Shown here piece after piece: positions 51,478 through 59,598 of a stretch of 64,000 bases of DNA; the stretch's first letter is position 1; each line of letters opens with the position of its first letter. Source of the stretch: JAGOBP01 sp046328575 (GTDB lineage Bacteria; Chloroflexota; Anaerolineae; Fen-1058). The stretch is from the NCBI GenBank assembly GCA_046328575.1, contig JAXLWI010000005.1, forward strand, positions 1 to 64,000. The letters are read 5' to 3'. The translations under genes were made by a program, and so were the position numbers. The notes under the pieces were generated by a model. That model searched no databases and was not told where the DNA came from. It saw only the letters and a list, made by a program, of their open reading frames with translations.

Positions 51478-51533
51478 CCATGAACACTGTAAGTTGAGCA
51501 AGCCTGTGTTCATGGTTCATTGGACAGTGTTCA
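51478..51533. repeat. Heptamer-type repeat with two mutually exclusive hairpins (copy D)
   Basis: CCATGAACAC (51478-51487) pairs perfectly with GTGTTCATGG (51506-51515), while TGAACACTGT (51481-51490) pairs perfectly with ACAGTGTTCA (51524-51533). The second hairpin ends one base before the GTG start of the next gene. The sequence shows an approximate 7-base period in TGTTCAT/GGTTCAT/TGTTCAG. Confidence 0.7.
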
Positions 51534-52406
51534 GTGAATATTGAAACCGGTCATTTCATTCGAATCCAGATTCCGGCGCGTGGGCGGACATTGTGGTTGA
51601 GTCCGGCCTGGGCGGTGGTGTGCGGCATCGTCGCGTCGAGTGCGTTTGTATGGACAGGCCGCGATGTGCTGATCGCCGCGTTGTCGATTCTGCTCGCCGA
51701 CGGCGTGTGGGCGACGATCTGGTGGGGGCTTGTTGAGACCGACTGGCCGGCCCTGATTGCGCGCTGGCCGCATGTAGCCTACGCCGAACCGGAAGCGGCT
51801 TGGCCATTTGCGCGACCCGGTTCCCCTGCAGAACGATCGCAGCACTGGTCGGCACACTTCCGCGCGTGGTGGCAAACCGAAGTGTGGCCGGAAGTCGGCA
51901 CGCCGGTGCTGAGCGCGCTGGTGTGCGTTGCGCTTGGGATTGTGCTGAGTGGCGTGATCGGTTGGCAAGCCATGACGCTTAGCCTGGGCGCATTCGCGCT
52001 GATTCAAGTCGGCGTGATTTTGGAACATCGCGCGGGTTTGCCGCAGGAAGTCTCGCACTTTGCGCACGGCCTGCTCGATGTAGGACTGGCCTGGTCGCTG
52101 GGGCAGGCAGCCTTTGGCCACTTGACGCCGCTGTCGTTGGCGATGGCGCTCCTGTTCTCGATCGCGTATGCGGCGTCGCTTGATCTGGCGCGGGGCGGCC
52201 AACGCTCGATCGGTTGGTTGCTGCCGCAGTTGTTGATTGTGATCGGACTGGTGCTATTGCAGCAACCGTTGGCGGCTTTCATGCTCGGCGTGCTGTTGAT
52301 CGCGCAAACCCTACTGGCGACGGTGTTACGCGGCTTGGCCTTCGCGCAAGCCTCGCAATTCTGGTTGCTGCTGGCGATGCTGGTGGGGGCGTTGGCAATT
52401 CGATAA
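51534..52406 (+). CDS. Polytopic membrane protein, unknown
   Basis: A 290-residue protein with about seven hydrophobic segments (for example LSPAWAVVCGIVASSAFVW, VLIAALSILLADGVWATIWW, VLSALVCVALGIVLSGVIG, LLPQLLIVIGLVLLQQPLAA). A central hydrophilic loop contains RSQHWSAHFRAWWQTEVWPE. No family motif is recognised. The start is GTG 51534, inside a repeat element, with no visible ribosome site, so the true start could be further in. The following gene is a methyltransferase after another repeat. Confidence 0.7.
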   Translation: MNIETGHFIRIQIPARGRTLWLSPAWAVVCGIVASSAFVWTGRDVLIAALSILLADGVWATIWWGLVETDWPALIARWPHVAYAEPEAAWPFARPGSPAERSQHWSAHFRAWWQTEVWPEVGTPVLSALVCVALGIVLSGVIGWQAMTLSLGAFALIQVGVILEHRAGLPQEVSHFAHGLLDVGLAWSLGQAAFGHLTPLSLAMALLFSIAYAASLDLARGGQRSIGWLLPQLLIVIGLVLLQQPLAAFMLGVLLIAQTLLATVLRGLAFAQASQFWLLLAMLVGALAIR

Positions 52407-52410
52407 TCCA

Positions 52411-52470
52411 TGACGAGTAACGAGTGACGAGTAACATAGCGCGTCTTCATTCGTCACTTATCACTCATCA
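52411..52470. repeat. Heptamer-repeat hairpin (copy E)
   Basis: Left arm 52411-52435 (TGACGAG/TAACGAG/TGACGAG units) and right arm 52450-52470 (complementary TTCGTCACTTATCACTCATCA type) form an imperfect stem of about 20 bp. It lies between the membrane protein and the methyltransferase, 10 bases before ATG 52480. Confidence 0.75.
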
Positions 52471-52479
52471 GACACTCTC

Positions 52480-53316
52480 ATGCCTCTGTGGTTGATCGTT
52501 CTCCTGCTCGTTCTCATCGCGGCCTTTCTTTATTGGCAACTCGTCCTCGCCGAAGGCACGTATCTGGGCAAACGTGTAGTCGCCTGGTTGTACGATCTGG
52601 TCGCGACACGTTATAACCGCATCAAACAATATTCCGACGAATACGACGCGCACTACTTAGCCACGCCGCTGGCGCTATCGCTGCAAAGCGAAGTTGAGCC
52701 GATCGTGCTGGATGTGGCAACGGGCACGTCGCGGCTGCCGCTGGCCCTGTGCCGCGAATCGAACTTTCACGGGCGCATCGTGGCGCTAGATAATGCGCGA
52801 CGTATGTTGCAGGAAGCTACACGCTACGTCGCCGAATATCGCGATCGGATTACGTGGGTGTGGCACCACGCCGTGCCGCTGCCGTTCGACGATTGCACCT
52901 TTGATGCGGTCGTCTGCCTCGAAGCGTTCGAGTTTATGCCGGATACGCGTGCGGCCTTGACCGAATGCATCCGCGTGTTGAAACCGGGCGGTATTCTGTT
53001 AGTATCCAATCGCATCGCGCTGGGCGCGAAGTTCATTCCGGGCAAGACGTTCAGCAAGGCCAAATTTGAGGGACTCTTGCAGTCGCTCGGTCAGACGGAT
53101 GTGACAACGCAGGTTTGGCAGGTCGATTACGATCTGGTGTGGTCGTTGAAGTTGGATGATGGACATCAGCCAGTGACCGCGAGTTCAGAAGATAACGAGT
53201 TAGTGCACTGCCCGTACGATCGATCTTCACTCGATCGAACCGCGACGGCCCTCCAATGCCAGGTCTGCGGGCGCCGCTATCCGATCGGGCCGGATGGCGT
53301 GATCGAGATGTTGTAA
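52480..53316 (+). CDS. SAM-dependent methyltransferase with membrane anchor and C-terminal zinc ribbon
   Basis: A 278-residue protein. The N-terminal helix (LWLIVLLLVLIAAFLYWQLV) anchors a class I methyltransferase domain: motif I VLDVATGTSRLPLAL, VALDNARRMLQEAT, motif IV FDAVVCLEAFEFMPD and VLKPGGILLVSNR. The end has two CxxC-like pairs (HCPYD and CQVCGRRYPIGPDG), the Trm112-like zinc ribbon often fused to such methyltransferases. Membrane tethering suggests a lipid or quinone-like acceptor, but the substrate is not identifiable. Confidence 0.85.
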   Translation: MPLWLIVLLLVLIAAFLYWQLVLAEGTYLGKRVVAWLYDLVATRYNRIKQYSDEYDAHYLATPLALSLQSEVEPIVLDVATGTSRLPLALCRESNFHGRIVALDNARRMLQEATRYVAEYRDRITWVWHHAVPLPFDDCTFDAVVCLEAFEFMPDTRAALTECIRVLKPGGILLVSNRIALGAKFIPGKTFSKAKFEGLLQSLGQTDVTTQVWQVDYDLVWSLKLDDGHQPVTASSEDNELVHCPYDRSSLDRTATALQCQVCGRRYPIGPDGVIEML

Positions 53317-53360
53317 CGTCGTTCGCGCCAAATCTTCCCGCACTACGTTTCGCAGCTCAC

Positions 53361-53389
53361 TTGTCACGATCTATCGACCCGACTATACT
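53361..53389 (+). promoter_or_regulatory. Promoter of the GH3 gene; probable leaderless start
   Basis: TTGTCA (53361-53366), a 17-base spacer and TATACT (53384-53389). Only 6 bases separate the -10 from ATG 53396, so the mRNA is expected to begin at or next to the start codon. No Shine-Dalgarno sequence could fit. Confidence 0.7.
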
Positions 53390-53395
53390 TGCCCC

Positions 53396-56092
53396 ATGCC
53401 ACGTTCGTTACGTATTTTTCAATGGCTGTTAATCGCTGCGCTGTTGCTGAGTATGGCCGGTCGTGTAGCGGCGCAGGACGGCGGTGAAGAGGCTTTCATC
53501 GCGGGTTTGCTGCCGCGCATGTCGCCCGAGGCGCGCGTCGGCCAACTCTTCATCGTCAGTTTCAACGGCACCAGTGCGGCGGCTGACAGCGACGTGGCCG
53601 ATCTGATCCTCAACTACCGGGTGGGGGGCGTGACGTTGTCAACGGCGCAAGGCAACTTGACAGCCGATAGTGGGCCGCTGCAAATTGCCAGCCTGACCAG
53701 CGTATTGCAAAATCTCAGCCGTCAGACGACGCGCGGCGCAACGCCGTCGCCGTTTATTCCGTTGTTTGTGGCGCTGGAGCAGGATGGCGATGGCGCGCCC
53801 AACAGCCAGATTTCCAGCGGCTTAACGCCCGCGCCCAGTTACATGGCAATGGGTGCGACGTGGAGTCAAACTGCGGCTGAAGCCGCCGGACAGGTGGTCG
53901 GCCAGGAACTCGCTGCACTGGGCGTTAACTTCCTCATCGGACCGACGTTGGATGTGCGGCAGCAGCCGTCCAGTTCGGCCTTCGATCCCGGCGTCAACGT
54001 CTTCGGCGGCGATCCGTACTGGGTGGGTGCATTAGCTCAGGCCTACGTGCGCGGCCTGCGAGCCGGATCGGGCGATCGGTTGGCGGCGATCCTCAAGCAC
54101 TTTCCCGGCGAAGGCGGCCTCGACGACGATTCGTACACCATCGATCAATCGCTGGACGATCTCAAGAAGTTCGATCTATCGCCGTTCTTTAAGTTGATGA
54201 CGCTGCAACCGAGCAAGGCGCGGCCCTTGGCTGACGCGGTGTTGACGACCAACACGCGCTATCGCGGGTTTACGGGCAACATTCGTGAACGCACACGGCC
54301 CGTCAGCGTGGACGGCGATGTGTTGCAACAGTTGATTGCATTGCCTGAAGTCAAAGCCTGGCGTGATGCGGGCGGTTTGTTGGTCGGCGATGTGCTGGAC
54401 TCGGCCAGTGTGCGTAATTATTATGCCACCACTGCCAGTGGTGCGATCTCTGTTACGCAAGCGGCACTCGACGCGTTTCAGGCGGGCCACGACGTGCTGA
54501 TCGTGCGCGGCTTGTCCACCAATCCGGCGGAAGAAGCCCAACTTACCCGCGACATCATTCAGGCGTTTCGGCAAAAGTACTCCACCGACCCGGCGTTTCA
54601 GGCGCGCGTTGACAGCGCCGTGCAGCGCATTTTGCGCTTGAAATACCGGCTGTATCCCAACTTCGATGCCACGAAAGTAATCGTGCCGGTGGACACGGCA
54701 CGCACCAACGTCGGCAAGGCTATCACGACAACGCAGCAGATCGCCAATGAGGCGCTGACGTTGCTGTGGCCGCCCCCGCAGAACTTGACGGCAGCACGAC
54801 CCGCGCCGGAAGATACCTTTTTCATCGCCACTGACGATCGGACTTATCAAGATTGTCGTAGCTGTGCGTCGCGTACCACACTCCGCGTCGATGATCTGGC
54901 CCGCGCGATCTCGCAGCAATATGGTGTGCCCGCGACTAACATCACATCGACAACGTTTTCGGCCCTGCGCGCATTTGCGTTGAATGTGCCCAACACGGCT
55001 GATCTGCTGCCATCGTGGCAAAGCGCCAACTGGATCGTGTTTGTGATGCAGTCGATCGACCCGAATGTGCCGTCGTCTGATGCGGTGCGACAACTTATGG
55101 CGCTGCGCCCCGATTTGCTGACGGGCAAACGTGTGATTGGCTTGATGATGGGGCCGCCACAGGGTTTGACGGCCAACGAAATTTCGCGCTTTACGGCGTT
55201 GTACGCGGTTTATGGCAAGACGCCGCCGTTTGTAGACGCCGCGGCTCGCGCGTTGAGCGGCGAGCGTGTGCCGCCGGGTCGTTCGCCCGTCAACTTGACC
55301 GCGCTCGACTACGATTTGACGCGGCAGACCGAGCCTGATCCCGGGCAGATCATTCAACTCGCCATCGGGGATGAGGCGATCGAAGGGCAGCCGACGCCGC
55401 CGCCGCTGCGGCCGCGTGTAGGCGACACCGTGAAACTGCGGACTGGTCTCATCCTCGATCGGAACGGCCATCCCGTCCCCGACGACACGCCGGTGCGCTT
55501 TATCTTTCAATATGGCGACGCGCCCGCGCCGACCGTGCAAAACGGCAAGACGCAGAACGGTGTAGCCCGCACTGATTTTGTGCTGGAAAAAGTCGGCCAG
55601 TTGATCATCCGTGCGGCGAGCGATCCGGCGTTGAATTCGATCGTGGTGCAGATCACCATCAACGAAGCGGGCGTGTTCACTGTGGCGACGCTGGCTCCGA
55701 CCCCGACGATTACGCCGACTCCGCCGCCGACGATTACGCCGACGCCCAGCGCCACACCGACGATTACGCCAACGCCAACGCCATCGTTCATGCAAACGTT
55801 ACTGATCGAGAAGCCGCAGCGCGCACATTGGACCGAACTATTGCTGGCGCTAATCGGTGTGGCGTTGATCGGCGGGGGCGGTTATTGGCGCACGCACAAT
55901 CTGGCGGGAAATCGATCGCAGGCGTTGCGCGTGGCGTTGTGGGCGGCGATCGGCGGGTTGATGGCGTACACGTTGTTTGGTCTGGGGCTGCCGGGGGCCG
56001 CCATGCTCCGATCGGTGTTCGGCGCGTGGGCGGCGCTGTTAGTCACCGTGATCGGCAGTTTGATTCCGTTGGTGTGGTTGTGGCGCAAATAG
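53396..56092 (+). CDS. GH3-family secreted/membrane protein (beta-N-acetylhexosaminidase-like)
   Basis: An 898-residue protein. A signal peptide (LRIFQWLLIAALLLSMAGRV, cleavage near VAAQ) precedes a GH3 TIM barrel: NFLIGPTLDVRQQP, AAILKHFPGEGGLDDDSY and GGLLVGDVLDSASV, the usual place of the nucleophile Asp. A second alpha/beta domain, a Big/Ig-like domain (about 660-760), a TPT stalk and three C-terminal helices follow. In NagZ the motif reads KHFPGHG..D..DSH; here both histidines are replaced (E and Y), so the acid/base mechanism may differ or be lost. It probably acts on envelope or external glycans. Confidence 0.8.
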   Translation: MPRSLRIFQWLLIAALLLSMAGRVAAQDGGEEAFIAGLLPRMSPEARVGQLFIVSFNGTSAAADSDVADLILNYRVGGVTLSTAQGNLTADSGPLQIASLTSVLQNLSRQTTRGATPSPFIPLFVALEQDGDGAPNSQISSGLTPAPSYMAMGATWSQTAAEAAGQVVGQELAALGVNFLIGPTLDVRQQPSSSAFDPGVNVFGGDPYWVGALAQAYVRGLRAGSGDRLAAILKHFPGEGGLDDDSYTIDQSLDDLKKFDLSPFFKLMTLQPSKARPLADAVLTTNTRYRGFTGNIRERTRPVSVDGDVLQQLIALPEVKAWRDAGGLLVGDVLDSASVRNYYATTASGAISVTQAALDAFQAGHDVLIVRGLSTNPAEEAQLTRDIIQAFRQKYSTDPAFQARVDSAVQRILRLKYRLYPNFDATKVIVPVDTARTNVGKAITTTQQIANEALTLLWPPPQNLTAARPAPEDTFFIATDDRTYQDCRSCASRTTLRVDDLARAISQQYGVPATNITSTTFSALRAFALNVPNTADLLPSWQSANWIVFVMQSIDPNVPSSDAVRQLMALRPDLLTGKRVIGLMMGPPQGLTANEISRFTALYAVYGKTPPFVDAAARALSGERVPPGRSPVNLTALDYDLTRQTEPDPGQIIQLAIGDEAIEGQPTPPPLRPRVGDTVKLRTGLILDRNGHPVPDDTPVRFIFQYGDAPAPTVQNGKTQNGVARTDFVLEKVGQLIIRAASDPALNSIVVQITINEAGVFTVATLAPTPTITPTPPPTITPTPSATPTITPTPTPSFMQTLLIEKPQRAHWTELLLALIGVALIGGGGYWRTHNLAGNRSQALRVALWAAIGGLMAYTLFGLGLPGAAMLRSVFGAWAALLVTVIGSLIPLVWLWRK

Positions 56093-56097
56093 CGCGG

Positions 56098-57156
56098 TTA
56101 TTTAATCGTCGCCGTTGGGGTGGGTGTCGGCGTTGAGGCGGCAGAAGTGCCAGTGGGCGCGGCGACCCAGGTCGCCACGAAAGCCAGCACCAACAAGCCG
56201 ACAACTGCTGCCAACAGGGTGCGGTTGTGCTGCAAAGCCACCGACCAGGCGGGTGTCGATGGGCGCCGTGGAACGATCGGGCGGTTGATGACCGGCGGCG
56301 TGGCTTCGCTCGATCCGAAGAGCAGGGCGCGGAATTCCTCGATCGTACCCGGCCGCTGATCGGGATGCATGGCGATCGCGGCGAGCAGGGCGCGTTCGGT
56401 GGCGGGTGAGATTGCCGGATTGACGCCGCGCGGCGTCTGCAACTTGGTGGGATTTAAGAAGCGTTGTTTAGCATCGAGCGGTGGCTGATTGGTGAGCAAG
56501 TGATAGAGCGTCGCGCCGAGCGAGTAGATGTCGCTGCGAATCTCAGTGTGGCCGGTATCGCCGCCATATTGCTCCAGCGGCGTGTAGGCGGCTGTGCCGC
56601 GGCCCTGCACGACGGTCAGCGTGCGATTCTCATCATCGTCGGCCATGATCTTGACAAGACCAAAGTCTACCAGTTTGATGCGGCCATCGGGCGTGAGTTT
56701 GATGTTGGCTGGTTTGATGTCACGGTGCACGATGACGGGGTCTTGATGATGCAGGTAGGCCAGTGCATCGCATAACTGCGCGGCCCAATTAAGCACCTGC
56801 GCTTCATTCAGAAATTCACCGGCCCGGCGCGCTTCGTTCATGATGTCTTTGAGATCGCGCCCCGGCACGAAGTCCATGACGAGAAAATCAATGTCGTCTT
56901 CGGAGAAGTAATCGGAGACTTTGGGCAGCGTGGGATGATCGAGCCGCGCAAGGACGCTGGCTTCGCGATAGAACTGTTCTTGAGCCTGGCGGCGCGCTTC
57001 GTCCGTCATGTTCGGATCGAGTTTGACCTCTTTGAGGGCGCAGCGACGCCCGGCGAGTACGAGGTCTTCGGCTTCATAGACGGCGCCCATGCCGCCTTGC
57101 CCGATCGAACTGACAACCCGATAGCGTGAACGCAGGACCGTGCCATTGTTCAGCAT
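56098..57156 (-). CDS. PknB-type Ser/Thr protein kinase with C-terminal membrane helix
   Basis: A 352-residue Hanks-type kinase. Glycine loop GQGGMG (residues 19-24), Lys42 (CALKEVKL), HRD at 144-146 with Asn151, DFG at 164-166 and GTAAYTPLEQYGG in the activation segment are intact. One membrane helix (TLLAAVVGLLVLAFVATWVA) and a short TPTPTPT tail outside follow, with no PASTA domain. ATG 57156 is preferred over GTG 57174. It is divergent from an FHA-winged-helix regulator, a natural phosphothreonine-reading partner. It could also phosphorylate targets of the FHA domains in the caspase array; that is speculation. Confidence 0.92.
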   Translation of the reverse strand: MLNNGTVLRSRYRVVSSIGQGGMGAVYEAEDLVLAGRRCALKEVKLDPNMTDEARRQAQEQFYREASVLARLDHPTLPKVSDYFSEDDIDFLVMDFVPGRDLKDIMNEARRAGEFLNEAQVLNWAAQLCDALAYLHHQDPVIVHRDIKPANIKLTPDGRIKLVDFGLVKIMADDDENRTLTVVQGRGTAAYTPLEQYGGDTGHTEIRSDIYSLGATLYHLLTNQPPLDAKQRFLNPTKLQTPRGVNPAISPATERALLAAIAMHPDQRPGTIEEFRALLFGSSEATPPVINRPIVPRRPSTPAWSVALQHNRTLLAAVVGLLVLAFVATWVAAPTGTSAASTPTPTPTATIK

Positions 57157-57297
57157 CGTATTCTTCTTCTCCACGGCAGAGCTTAACCGATGACGATGGC
57201 CTTGTCAAGCAGGTAACCGCTGATTAGGCAAATTAAGCAGATGTGGTCATTAGCCGCGTAAAGTAACTGGAGCTGCGGACTCATTTCGGAGGCAGGC

Positions 57298-57951
57298 ATG
57301 CAAGATAGTTCGGTTCCGATCCTGGTGGTGCAGGAAGGTCAACTGGCCGGTAAGCGTTGGTCGTTGAGCAAGCCGATCATGACGCTGGGCCGCGGCGAGG
57401 ATTGCGACGTGATGCTGCCCGATCGGCAGGTGAGCCGAAATCATCTGCGTATCGTGCGCGATGAGATGGGCTACGCCGTCGAGGATTTGGGCAGCAAGAA
57501 CGGCACCTACGTTAACGGCGCGCCGGTGCGCGGCAGTGTGCACTTGCAGGACGGCGACGAAATTCAGATTGCGTTGAGCGTGAAACTGTTGTTCGTCGGC
57601 GCGGAAGCGACTTTGCCGCTAACGCAGGAGATCCTGCGCGTCTCGATGCCGGGCCTGCGCCTGAACAAGAGCCAGCGCCAGGTGTGGGTCAACGGCGCGG
57701 TGCTCGATCCGCCGTTGTCGGTGTCGCAGTATCGCTTGCTGGAAGCGCTGTGGGAACGCAAAGGCAAGGTCATCACGCGCGAGGAAGTGATTGCCGCGGT
57801 GTGGCCGGAATCGGACGAGGCCGGTATTACCGAGCAAGCGATCGATGCGTTGGTGCGCCGCCTGCGCGATCGATTGGCGGAAGCCGATCCGGATCACGAA
57901 TACTTGGTGACGGTGCGCGGCCACGGGTTTAGGTTGGATGATCGACCGTGA
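57298..57951 (+). CDS. FHA-domain winged-helix transcription regulator
   Basis: A 217-residue protein. An N-terminal FHA domain (about 22-98) has LGRGEDCDVMLPDRQVSRNH and DLGSKNGTYVNGAPV, the residues that read phosphothreonine. The C-terminal OmpR-type winged helix (about 140-215) shows VSQYRLLEALWERKGKVITR, VIAAVWPE and the terminal RGHGFRLD. It resembles EmbR/AfsR-like one-component outputs of Ser/Thr kinases. GGAGG precedes ATG 57298, and the kinase lies divergently 141 bases away, so the pair is probably a phospho-signalling module. Confidence 0.92.
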   Translation: MQDSSVPILVVQEGQLAGKRWSLSKPIMTLGRGEDCDVMLPDRQVSRNHLRIVRDEMGYAVEDLGSKNGTYVNGAPVRGSVHLQDGDEIQIALSVKLLFVGAEATLPLTQEILRVSMPGLRLNKSQRQVWVNGAVLDPPLSVSQYRLLEALWERKGKVITREEVIAAVWPESDEAGITEQAIDALVRRLRDRLAEADPDHEYLVTVRGHGFRLDDRP

Positions 57952-57955
57952 AGAG

Positions 57956-58004
57956 AATGCACACTGCTCAAGGCACAATGCATAATTCATAGTTCTTAAT
58001 GATC
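57956..58004. repeat. Degenerate heptamer tandem repeat (copy F)
   Basis: Seven 7-base units: AATGCAC, ACTGCTC, AAGGCAC, AATGCAT, AATTCAT, AGTTCTT, AATGATC. It sits between the FHA regulator and the WD40 gene. Unlike copies A-E, a complementary arm is not clear. Confidence 0.6.
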
Positions 58005-58067
58005 AGGCTAAGCAAGGTGAAAAAGTCGTCCGATTCAGTGCGGGGGCGCTAATCGAGGATCGACGCT

Positions 58068-59480
58068 ATGAAGGTGTTGGATGTCATCGCTACCTTTGCG
58101 CCGTATGCTTTTGTGTTACCGTTTGTGTGGGTTTCAATAGCTCTGGTCGTGGCCGCCTTCCGCGTGCGACACACTCAACCGCGCAGGAAGATATTGTCGC
58201 TGTTCGGAAACGCGCTATTTTTTCCGTTCCTCATACTATACGCGGCTGTAGCGCTGGGAGGAGTACGAAACCTCAATGAACCGGTTATCTGGCTGGTGTG
58301 GTATGCCTTTATTATCTTCTACTCTCCGCTGCTCATTGTGTTGAATTTGACTCCAAGACGTAAGACTATCCCGATTTGGCAACCGATCGGTTACACCAAG
58401 TTAATGGATTTCTTGCTACTTCGGCCCGTTCCGATAGATTCAGCGACAAGACTTGCCATTGTATCGCCAGAAGATAGTACACCACGTCATCCGAATCTCC
58501 CGCCTTATTTGTTGATGTTGGGAATTTCAACTGTAGCTGCGGTTTTGAGCTTTGTTGGTAACAGTCTGCAAACTTGCGAATGGCTGGACATTGCGACAGG
58601 TCGCAGCGGCTGTCTGCTGAAAGTGCCTCTGAATCACGATGCGGATGAAATTGCTTTATCCCCAGATGGACGCGTGATGGCCACGAGTAGTTGGGGCAAG
58701 CCGCTGAGGTTATACAATGTGGCCGATGGTACAACTCTGCGCGAACTGCCGAGCCAATTCATTGATTGCGGTCAAAGCGTCTCGTTTTCGGCTGACAACC
58801 AATGGGTAGCGACGATTTCCAATGAGAACGTCGTCACAGTTTCAGATGTTCAGACTGGCGCAGTGATACACGCTCTTAAGCCTGTTACAGACACATATAA
58901 CATCAGATTCTCGCCCGATGGCAAATATCTGGCAGTAAGTCTCGGCCGGGCCGGATTGCAGTTGTGGCGAACGGACAATTGGAAATTGCACTGGATGATC
59001 GCGGCGCCCATTTTCTCACTTGAGTTCTCAGTTGATGGACGTTGGCTTGCCGCAAGGACTGATGAAAACCGTATCGGCATCTGGCAGATGACAGATGGTA
59101 CAGTATATCGGACAATCAACACACCGGTCGATCATTGGTCGTTAGCACCGGATGGCTCGCAACTGGTCACCGCAGATCTATTCGGGCCAATCAAGGTGTG
59201 GGATTTGCCTTCCGGACAGGTGGTGCGAATCATCAACGCGGACACACGCGGTAAAGTCTTTTTCTCAGTGGACGGTCAGTATCTTCTGTCGGATGAGAGT
59301 TATACTTGGGTGATATCCCATATTGACCAACTGAGCGTCTGGCGCATAGCTGATGGTCGCCAGGTTGGCACTTTCCCGGCATACTTTTCGATCGATTGCG
59401 CGGCATCTGCAACTAAAAGCAACGTGTTTGCCTATAGCGACTGGAAGTCACTGAGAGTCTTTCGACTACGGCAGGACTAA
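58068..59480 (+). CDS. Membrane-anchored WD40-repeat protein
   Basis: A 470-residue protein. The first 170 residues carry about four hydrophobic helices (YAFVLPFVWVSIALVVAAF, ALFFPFLILYAAVALGG, LVWYAFIIFYSPLLIVLNL, LLMLGISTVAAVLSFVG). From residue 190 come about seven WD40-like blades, recognisable as ALSPDGRVMATSSWGKPLRL, FSADNQWVATISNENVVTVS, FSPDGKYLAVSLGRAGLQLW and FSVDGRWLAARTDENRIGIW. It would form a propeller for protein contacts. A terminator follows at once. Codon use looks less GC-rich than its neighbours, which might indicate later acquisition. Confidence 0.83.
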   Translation: MKVLDVIATFAPYAFVLPFVWVSIALVVAAFRVRHTQPRRKILSLFGNALFFPFLILYAAVALGGVRNLNEPVIWLVWYAFIIFYSPLLIVLNLTPRRKTIPIWQPIGYTKLMDFLLLRPVPIDSATRLAIVSPEDSTPRHPNLPPYLLMLGISTVAAVLSFVGNSLQTCEWLDIATGRSGCLLKVPLNHDADEIALSPDGRVMATSSWGKPLRLYNVADGTTLRELPSQFIDCGQSVSFSADNQWVATISNENVVTVSDVQTGAVIHALKPVTDTYNIRFSPDGKYLAVSLGRAGLQLWRTDNWKLHWMIAAPIFSLEFSVDGRWLAARTDENRIGIWQMTDGTVYRTINTPVDHWSLAPDGSQLVTADLFGPIKVWDLPSGQVVRIINADTRGKVFFSVDGQYLLSDESYTWVISHIDQLSVWRIADGRQVGTFPAYFSIDCAASATKSNVFAYSDWKSLRVFRLRQD

Positions 59481-59483
59481 AAC

Positions 59484-59519
59484 AAAACCGGACGCTTCAA
59501 CAGCGCCCGGTTTTTCTTT
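59484..59519 (+). terminator. Intrinsic terminator after the WD40 gene
   Basis: AAAACCGGACGCT (59484-59496) pairs with AGCGCCCGGTTTT (59502-59514) with one mismatch, a 5-base loop and a T tract. It may also work in the opposite direction for the convergent CpXC gene, because the left arm starts with an A tract. Confidence 0.8.
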
Positions 59520-59598
59520 GCGAGACGTTCCGGCAAGTGGCTGTCGGAACGTCGGAAAATTGGATTGTAGCAACGGCATCTCAGGCCGTTGCCGCTGA

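Noticed and set aside
54176..55795. 539-codon minus-strand open frame opposite the GH3 gene
   Set aside because: Arg/His-rich shadow translation without domains; the plus-strand protein has signal peptide, GH3 motifs and membrane helices.
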